A DNA stretch of 64,000 bases from Saccharina japonica. Taxonomy: Eukaryota; Sar; Phaeophyceae; Laminariales; Laminariaceae. Shown here in pieces: positions 60,210 to 64,000 of this stretch. The translations under genes were made by a program, and so were the position numbers. Every line of letters starts with the position of its first letter. The first letter of the stretch is position 1. Where the stretch lies: the NCBI GenBank assembly GCA_008828725.1, contig MEHQ01004134.1, positions 1-64,000 on the forward strand. The letters run 5' to 3'. Below the pieces are notes generated by a model. It ran no database searches and was not told where the DNA came from. It saw only the letters and a list, made by a program, of their open reading frames with translations.

Positions 60210-63200
60210 CGCCTTTCTCCCCTAAACTTGCCTCAAATTTGCTGTACCCTGCATACATGCACTGCCTCGCACCACAGGAAACGTGCATGTCATTGCCGCT
60301 CGACGAGTCCGGAACGTCAGATGAAGACGAGGATCGAGAAACCGAGTACACTCTTCCAGATGGCACAAAAGTTCAGGCGAGTCCACTTGCAAAAACAAGG
60401 ATGCTACGAGACCGTGGTTTGACTCCTTGACTGACCGCCCACTACACTAACATTAGTATAATACCGCGCGGTTTGACTTCTTGACTGACCGCCCACTACA
60501 CTAAACTTGATGTATGACGGCTTTTTGACGCCTTGACTGACCGCCCACTACACGAAAAAATGGATAATACCGCGCGCGGTTTGACGCCTTGACCGACCCC
60601 CCTTACACTAAAACTAGGATAATACCGCGCGGTTTGACGCCTTGACTGACCGTCCACTACACTAAAACTAGGATAATACCGCGCGGTTTGACGCCGTGAC
60701 TGACCGTCCACTACACTAAACTTGATACAAGACCGCTCGGTTTGACGCCTTGACTGACTGTCCCCTACCCTAGACGTAGGATAAGACCGTGGTTCGACAC
60801 CTTGACTGATCGCCCCTACACTAAAACTAGGATAATACCGCGCGGTTTGACGCCTTGACTGACCGCCCCTAGACTAAAACTAGGATAATACCGCGCGGTT
60901 TGACGCCTTGACTGACCGCCCACTACACTAAAATTAGCGTAAGACCGCGCGGTTTGACGCCTTGACTGACCGCCCTGTACACTGAACTTAGTATATTGTG
61001 ATGCTAGGAGACCGCTCGGTTTGACGCCTTGACTGACCGCCCTCTACACTGGAACTAGTATGTTGAGGCCAAAACAATAGAGACCTTGATGCGCACGGTA
61101 TCCCAGCATCTTTTTTGCTTTTAGGAGCTTTCCGTGTTTTCGTCGTTTGAAGTTGTATTTTATCTCTCTTGCTGGTTTACGTTTTTTTTCCTGTTTTTTT
61201 ACGCGAATCAGATTGAAGAAAGAACAACTGCTGTAGACTACAGAAAGACAAGGCTTACCCCCTCCTCCTCCTCCTCCTCCTGACTTTTGTGCGAGTATTG
61301 TGTTGAAAGTATGGAAGAACAACAACAACAAAAACACGGTTTGCCTTGATGTACGTATACCTGGGGTTTTCGGTGTTTTTTGTTGTCGTTTTTTTTAAAA
61401 AGATGTTTGTTCCGCCTTTTGTGGTGGGTGTTTATTTTTTCTATTTTCTATTGTATTGAAGTATGTGCCCCCCCCCCCCGCTGCTGTAGGGATGCGAGGG
61501 TCTTTGGTAGTACGACTACGGCCATGCATGACATGAGTACTCCCCCCCCCCCCCTCCCTCCGCCACCACCGCCCCCTCCCGCCTCCACCATCGCCCCCCC
61601 CCTCCCTCCGCCACCACCGCCCCCTCCCGCCTCCACCATCGCCCCCCCCCTCCCTCCCCCCCCCCCCCCCCCCTCCTTCGTCCCGTCCCCCATCCCCGTG
61701 TGCGTGTTTTTTGTGGCAACGATTCGCGATGACAGCTGAAGGACGACTTGCGCAACCTTCCGGACCTGCTTATGGAGACCTCGGCGATGACGCCGCTGCA
61801 GAGCTCTCAGAAGGACAACCTCGCCCTAGACCTTCCCCTGCCGGCACTCCTTCGAAGGTAAAAAGGACTGGTGGGACGGTAGAGGTGGGGGGGGGGTCTG
61901 ACGCCATTATTTTCACTACACTTACCTGTGACTATAGAAAAAAACGAAAAAAAGTGTTTGGTTGGCGCGAGAGTAACGAGCGAAAGCCCATGGCGCGGGT
62001 GCGTATTCCTAACTGGCATCATGCGTGTGTTGTGTGGCATCCTATCATCTACCTTTTAGTGTTGATGCCGTCATCCAATCCGATCCAACGGATAAGCCAC
62101 ATATGATCTCATCGCAGGCCAACGAAACCCAAAAGGCCTAAAAAGCTGAGGACCGCAAATATACAGAGTGGTCGCTCGGCCGAGTTGCTCTCAGCCGCTG
62201 AAAAGCAAGGACCGTACATACCAGCACCAGTGAAAGGTTGTGTTCTGGAGACATGCCGTATAACACGCGACGCACGTAGCGTACACCCCCCTCTCGGGGG
62301 GGGGGGGGGGGGGGGGATTTGCAAGGGTCCCGAGATTAATACCCCGACCTGGGCTTCCCCCTCCCGCCCCCGCCCCTCGCCCCCCGCCGCCACCGCCGAT
62401 CCCCGAAAACTAATATATACGAAAACATGGCTTTCCGAGCAGGGCCTTGGAGAAGTCGGACGCGGACGCCCGGAAAGAGATGGTCGGCAATGTGGTGCTG
62501 ACGGGGGGAGGGTCTCTGTTCGAGGGCATGCCGGAGCGCATCACGGCCGAGCTGACGGCATCGCTGCCTTCCGCGTTCAAGGTGCGTGGGGGAGGGGGGG
62601 GTGTACTTCATTTTCGTGCATGGCATTAGTCGTATGACCATAGGGGGGGGGGTGGAGAGGGTTAAGGTTATACCAGTCCTTTTGTAGGGCTGTGACTCGG
62701 CACGGCTCAAGTCACCAATTAGTTGTTCGTCGGACTACTAGTTGTTCATGTTCGTTCCCCGCAGGTGCCGACTACCCGACTTATTGGGGTCACTTGTAGT
62801 TACTTGCAATTTGTAGTTACTTGTAGTTACTTGTAGTTATATGTAGTCACTTGTAGTCACTTGTAGTTACTTGTAGTCACTTGTAGTTACTTGTAGTTAA
62901 GGGTTGCAGACAGTTTTTTGCCTTCTGAGGCAACACTTTCTGACCGGTCGATCTTCTCGAGCGACCAACTACCGGTTACCATGGTAGTTTGATACGTTTA
63001 TGAGTTTGATACTATACTTGTTTCCAAGACTACGTAGCGCGTAGAGAGACGACTACGGCCATGCACAACATGAGTGAACCCCCCCCCCCCTCCACCCCCC
63101 ACGTAGTGAGCGCCCAAATGTTGGAGGTGTCTCTATTAGGAGTAGGAACGGTGCTCCGTCTCGAAAGGGATGTGTGGTCAATGGTCGAATGACTAAGGCA

Positions 63201-63425
63201 CGCAACAAACGAGTACCCCCCCCCCCCCCCCCCCCCCCCCCTGCCTCATTTACCCTTTTGAAGGTTCGAACATTGACCGCCTCCCCCATCGAGCGGCGGT
63301 TCAGCGTGTGGATCGGAGGGTCCATCCTGTGCTCCCTGGGGACCTTCCAGCAGCTGTGGCTGTCGAAGCGGCAGTACGAGGAGCAGGGGGCGGAGATGGC
63401 GGAGACCCGCCGATTTCAAGGCTAA
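46891..63425 (+). CDS. ARP4: Actin-related protein 4 (BAF53-type), nine recognised exons
   Basis: Exons 46891-47018, 47589-47735, 50043-50252, 51526-51654, 59685-59894, 60278-60376, 61736-61857, 62443-62581, 63264-63425 join in frame to about 407 residues plus a missing N-terminus. Actin-fold signatures appear in order: [17 protein letters not shown] (phosphate 1), [46 protein letters not shown] (phosphate 2), [16 protein letters not shown] (adenosine) and the ARP4-specific end [23 protein letters not shown]4/BAF53 works in the nucleus in NuA4/TIP60, SWR1, INO80 and BAF-type chromatin complexes. All internal joins are phase 0 except the seventh-to-eighth exon (phase 2). Introns are 0.4-2.3 kb except one of 8 kb that is probably inflated by a misassembled inverted copy. 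Two introns use GC donors. The first coding exon (expected to end in G before AC of GAC) was not found. Confidence 0.9.
47019..47260 (+). repeat. (GGT)n-rich array starting at a splice donor
   Basis: About 240 bp of GGTGGTGGY trinucleotides directly after the exon. Every unit offers a GT, so the true donor is hard to fix within the first few bases. Glycine- or histidine-rich ORFs here are artefacts of the repeat. Confidence 0.85.
47589..47735 (+). CDS. ARP4: ARP4 exon, subdomain-2/linker region
   Basis: 49 codons, phase 0. Acceptor CTACTAG just after an in-frame stop, donor GATCAG before GTGACG. Encodes [20 protein letters not shown] followed by [12 protein letters not shown], aligning with the conserved SPL-NG-ED-WD stretch. 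The first 18 residues ([18 protein letters not shown]) are basic/glycine-rich and less certain. Confidence 0.7.
48162..48392 (+). repeat. 14-bp minisatellite, about 16 units
   Basis: Unit CTTAGTCTGATTGG with CTCAGTCTGATTGG and GATCGG variants. It contains the CCAAT-type pentamer on the minus strand in nearly every unit. The mirrored tract at 58140-58590 is about twice as long. Confidence 0.85.
48500..48796. mobile_element. MITE with GATGCGTGCTACGATAGAGG ends
   Basis: The left end GATGCGTGCTACGATAGAGG and right end complement (CCTTTACCGTAGCATGCGTC) match the termini of 24057-24314. About 297 bp, no ORF of note. Confidence 0.55.
48988..49091 (+). mobile_element. Short palindromic MITE (GGACCATAG family)
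   Basis: GGACCATAGGAGATAGGACC at left, a family core ATAGGTTTTTGTGTGTGCCG, and TATGGTCCCCCCC at right. A TACCAGGTA motif lies inside the right end. Confidence 0.55.
49590..49819 (+). repeat. Diverged segment related to the R1 interior
   Basis: AAGAACCGCTTGTGAGGCGG, then GGATGACAGC, then a GTGGTCACTTCTAGAGACAG stretch, parallels 31881-31970 of R1 (AAGAACCGCCTCTGAGGCGG, GGACGACAGC, GTGGCCACTTCCGGAGACAG). It leads directly into the [11 protein letters not shown] cassette. Confidence 0.5.
49820..49910 (+). repeat. Cassette with TATA box and short ORF start ([11 protein letters not shown]), copy 2
   Basis: ACATATAAAACCCGTAAGTA, a shared CGCGATCG block, ATTACACTCAG, ATG at 49877 and eleven codons [11 protein letters not shown] ending at GCT before GTGTGTGTG. 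TATAAAA lies about 54 bp before the ATG. The GTGTGT following could serve as a donor. A degraded mirror copy is near 56140-56200. Confidence 0.5.
50043..50252 (+). CDS. ARP4: ARP4 exon, VEKLWEHAF to SAGRATAL
   Basis: 70 codons, phase 0. Acceptor CACTATCGCCAG, donor GCGCTG before GTAAGA. Encodes [20 protein letters not shown], then [20 protein letters not shown] and the conserved [17 protein letters not shown]. The last 17 bases and donor are duplicated five times in the following intron. Confidence 0.95.
50253..51525 (+). repeat. ARP4 intron with five extra copies of the preceding donor site
   Basis: The exon end AGGGCGACGGCGCTG|GTAAG recurs with donors at 50338 (GTGAGG), 50417 (GTAAGA), 50506 (GTGAAA), 50909 (GTGAGA) and 51105 (GTAAGT). 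Each copy is preceded, 20-25 bases upstream, by GGATGCTGTAG or a close form, itself acceptor-like. Spacing is 79-89 bp for the first four, then 403 and 196. Between 50773 and 50875 a 20-bp motif (TTTCTTTGGATTCTTAAGA) repeats about five times. The 3' part has CAACCAAC-type repeats, an R1 head and (CTCC)n before the acceptor CTTCCCTTAG. Confidence 0.8.
51365..51420 (-). repeat. R1 head next to a C tract
   Basis: GGATGCGAGGGTCTATGGTC then GACTACGGCCATGCATGA and GTACA followed by C10. Same family as 25363-25419 and 61486-61540. Confidence 0.6.
51526..51654 (+). CDS. ARP4: ARP4 exon with phosphate-2 loop
   Basis: 43 codons, phase 0. Acceptor CCGTCTTCCCTTAG; the exon ends CTCAAG before GCAAGC, a GC donor. 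Encodes [18 protein letters not shown] and [15 protein letters not shown]. No GT donor close by keeps the phase needed by the next exon. Confidence 0.9.
52386..53577. other. Spacer between the inverted arms
   Basis: Begins with a G/C tract, then two strongly diverged R1-like segments (about 52590-52740 and 52805-52960), then a fuller R1 copy. Sequence accuracy looks poor from about 52.5 kb on. No exon-like reading. Confidence 0.5.
53067..53575 (+). repeat. R1 repeat copy (low accuracy)
   Basis: Parallels 31706-32210 from TGTACTC to the ACCCAACTATAAAA end with many small indels. It is preceded by CCAAACTTCTCCATGGGGGG, as is the copy at 58992. Confidence 0.6.
53578..58715 (-). repeat. Right (error-rich) arm of the second inverted repeat
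   Basis: Reverse complement of 48016-52385 in order, with frequent small indels. It ends exactly at the N gap. On the minus strand it carries broken copies of two ARP4 exons (about 54300-54420 and 55795-56010): [16 protein letters not shown] corresponds to [13 protein letters not shown], and [11 protein letters not shown] to [11 protein letters not shown]. These are not genes. Confidence 0.8.
58716..58740. other. Assembly gap (25 N)
   Basis: Twenty-five undetermined bases directly after the inverted arm. Sequence to the right resembles the 52.97-53.6 kb segment on the same strand. Confidence 0.98.
58992..59530 (+). repeat. R1 repeat copy
   Basis: Parallels 31706-32210 and 53067-53575. The flank ACCAAACTTCTCCATGGGGG is shared with the latter, so these two may be the same genomic copy represented twice. 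Confidence 0.6.
59549..59569 (+). repeat. Poly-C tract, 21 bases
   Basis: Uninterrupted C run marking the return to clean sequence before the next ARP4 exon. Confidence 0.9.
59685..59894 (+). CDS. ARP4: ARP4 exon, [12 protein letters not shown] to LEIVRELK
   Basis: 70 codons, phase 0, after a long T-rich acceptor (TTTTTTTTTTCAG). Donor CTGAAG before GTGCGT. Encodes [12 protein letters not shown], a basic low-complexity insert [13 protein letters not shown] and [18 protein letters not shown]. The lysine/glycine insert seems specific to this protein. Confidence 0.9.
60030..60225 (+). repeat. (CTGT)n-rich intronic microsatellite
   Basis: Runs of CTGT at 60045-60078 and 60155-60208 with degenerate units between, in the intron between two ARP4 exons. 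Confidence 0.85.
60278..60376 (+). CDS. ARP4: ARP4 exon, acidic linker
   Basis: 33 codons, phase 0. Acceptor CTCGCACCACAG; ends GTTCAG before GCGAGT, a second GC donor. Encodes [12 protein letters not shown], acidic [10 protein letters not shown] and [10 protein letters not shown], the last matching the conserved E(F/L)P(N/D)G turn of ARP4. Confidence 0.9.
60408..61073 (+). repeat. Intronic minisatellite, unit about 58 bp, about 11 copies
   Basis: Unit: GGTTTGACGCCTTGACTGAC, CGCCCACTACACTAAAACTA, GGATAATACCGCGC. It starts only about 30 bp after the GC donor at 60377. Units differ by substitutions (CCCC for CCCA, TTGACT for TTGACC). Confidence 0.85.
61486..61540 (-). repeat. R1 head next to a C tract
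   Basis: GGATGCGAGGGTCTTTGGTA, then GACTACGGCCATGCATGACA, GAGTAC and C11. Confidence 0.6.
61541..61681 (+). repeat. C-rich tandem repeat, unit about 51 bp
   Basis: CCTCCCTCCGCCACCACCGC followed by CCCTCCCGCCTCCACCATCG recurs about 2.5 times, ending in a long C/T tract. Proline- or glycine-rich ORFs here are artefacts. Confidence 0.8.
61736..61857 (+). CDS. ARP4: ARP4 exon, [12 protein letters not shown] to LPLPALLR
   Basis: 122 bp. Acceptor GCGATGACAG (in-frame TGA just upstream), donor CGAAG before GTAAAA, phase 2. Encodes [20 protein letters not shown] and [16 protein letters not shown], where relatives have (R)F-(I/V)PE-LF. An alternative acceptor six bases later (CTGAAG|GAC) keeps the frame. 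Confidence 0.75.
61858..62442 (+). other. ARP4 intron (585 bp)
   Basis: Holds a G run (62298-62316) and C-rich sequence. Ends CTTTCCGAGCAG. Confidence 0.75.
62443..62581 (+). CDS. ARP4: ARP4 exon with adenosine-binding motif
   Basis: 139 bp. One base completes AGG from the previous exon, then [20 protein letters not shown] and [20 protein letters not shown]. Donor TTCAAG before GTGCGT. Strong match to the conserved D-D-R-LY--I---GG---L--G---R pattern of actins. Confidence 0.95.
62590..62645 (+). repeat. R1 head after a G tract
   Basis: GGGGGGGGTGTACTTCATTT, GTGCATGGCATTAGTCGTAT and GACCATAGGGGG in the intron before the last exon. Confidence 0.5.
62788..62899 (+). repeat. 10-bp tandem repeat TTACTTGTAG
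   Basis: About eleven units of (T/C)ACTTGTAGT with one TATATGTAG variant, intronic. Confidence 0.85.
63101..63215 (-). repeat. R2 repeat, inverted copy
   Basis: Complement of 32404-32517, bounded by C runs on both sides (63079-63100 and 63216-63241), i.e. G runs in its own orientation. Lies just before the last ARP4 exon. Confidence 0.65.
63216..63241 (+). repeat. Poly-C tract, 26 bases
   Basis: Uninterrupted, 22 bp upstream of the last ARP4 exon; with CTCATTTACCCTTTTG it forms the pyrimidine-rich acceptor region. Confidence 0.9.
63264..63425 (+). CDS. ARP4: ARP4 last exon
   Basis: Acceptor CATTTACCCTTTTGAAG, phase 0, 53 codons to TAA at 63423-63425. Encodes [40 protein letters not shown] and a [13 protein letters not shown] tail. 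The W-IGGSIL-SL-TFQQ-W-SK-EYEE pattern is diagnostic for actin-fold C-termini, and the ERRFS start is typical of ARP4/BAF53. Confidence 0.95.
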   Translation, partial: VRTLTASPIERRFSVWIGGSILCSLGTFQQLWLSKRQYEEQGAEMAETRRFQG

Positions 63426-63489
63426 CTCAAACGAGAGAGGAGACAAGAGAGCCAGAAAAAAAAGTGTGCTTTGAGGATGCAAGGCGTGC

Positions 63490-63491
<2 letters not shown>

Positions 63492-63544
<53 letters not shown>
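63492..63544 (+). repeat. Poly-G tract, 53 bases
   Basis: Uninterrupted run of 53 G, 66 bp after the ARP4 stop codon, probably in or just past the 3' UTR. Confidence 0.9.
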
Positions 63545-63547
<3 letters not shown>

Positions 63548-64000
63548 GCGTGTCAGAGTTGGCGGGAGTAGTGATGGCGACGGAGGCGGTGGCAGCAGCG
63601 AAAGTTGCAACGTTGCATATCGATGCTGCATATAGGTATGCAGGGCGGATGTTGTGAGGCATGGGGGGTAGAGCGAGCGAGCGAGGTCCATCATTGCTGC
63701 GCCTGTAGGTAAAAAGCACCCGCGTTATCGCTGTTTCTGGGGGACGGTTGCGGCCGCTGCTGTGTTAAACAAAATGTTCCCCCCTCTCTTTTACTTTGGT
63801 GAGACTTCGCGCGCGGGCGACACCGTACACTGGTTTTTTGTTTGTCGGTTTTGGTGATGGGGTAGGACAGGTGTAGCGCTCGTTTTTTCATTGTGAAGGG
63901 GGGTAAAGAAAAGGTGGGTGAGTTTGGGGGGGGAGGGAGGTAGCAGGGATGTTGTTTTCGCTGTTGCGGCCTTGCGTGGGGCAGCCAGACTGATGCGGGC
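63545..64000. other. No gene recognised
   Basis: Downstream of ARP4. No AATAAA signal, no further exon-like reading, a few short GAGC and G-rich patches. Confidence 0.4.

Noticed and set aside
59763-60430. 219- and 141-codon ORFs reading through (CTGT)n
   Set aside because: They fuse two true ARP4 exons through an intronic microsatellite; splice sites and phase support excision.

Overview
This is a gene-poor, repeat-dense eukaryotic nuclear window. The evidence is spliced genes with GT-AG (and apparently GC-AG) introns, a chromatin actin-related protein, a tRNA-derived SINE, several families of terminal-inverted-repeat (TIR) elements, (CAG)n microsatellites and very long oligo-G/oligo-C tracts. 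Gene style (phase-0, C-tract-laden introns of 0.5-2 kb) and the tail of an ankyrin-repeat pseudogene suggest a stramenopile, possibly a brown alga. That assignment is inference from memory, not a search.

Layout. 0-6.6 kb: a membrane-protein exon on the minus strand (431-598), a foldback element, then sequence that looks like uncorrected single-molecule read. It is an error-rich direct copy of repeats found again at 8-10.9 and 17.3-20 kb, and it ends at a lone N (6576). 6.6-21 kb: a large non-coding repeat family, with direct copies at 6.6-7.9 and 9.5-10.9 kb and a near-perfect palindrome (13.8-17.1 against 17.3-21.1 kb) whose loop is a 164-bp TIR element. A 371-bp SINE sits in both arms, and empty sites elsewhere in the window define its ends. 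11.1-12.4 kb is an array rich in AGTACT/GTACTGC. 22.0-24.7 kb: a nested transposon stack inside an element with hAT-like ends. 27.7-28.75 kb: a broken ankyrin-repeat gene. 31.7-33.5 kb: further repeats.

Two genes can be assembled exon by exon with matching phases. (1) Minus strand, 41260 to 33734: five exons, about 1,443 residues, with an N-terminal CCDC81-type HU domain pair, EF-hand-like segments ending in a calcyphosin-like block, and a C-terminal IQ motif; probably a cytoskeletal/ciliary calcium-responsive protein. (2) Plus strand, 46891 to 63425: nine recognised exons of an ARP4/BAF53-type nuclear actin-related protein (first coding exon not found), with two GC donors. The intron after its third recognised exon holds five extra copies of that exon's 3' end and donor site, the most unusual structure in the window.

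Caution: 53.58-58.72 kb is an indel-ridden inverted copy of 48.02-52.39 kb ending at a 25-N gap. It is most simply a fold-back read used as gap filler, so the 8-kb ARP4 intron and the degraded exon copies inside it should not be taken at face value. No rRNA, true tRNA, CRISPR, prokaryotic operon or viral gene was recognised.
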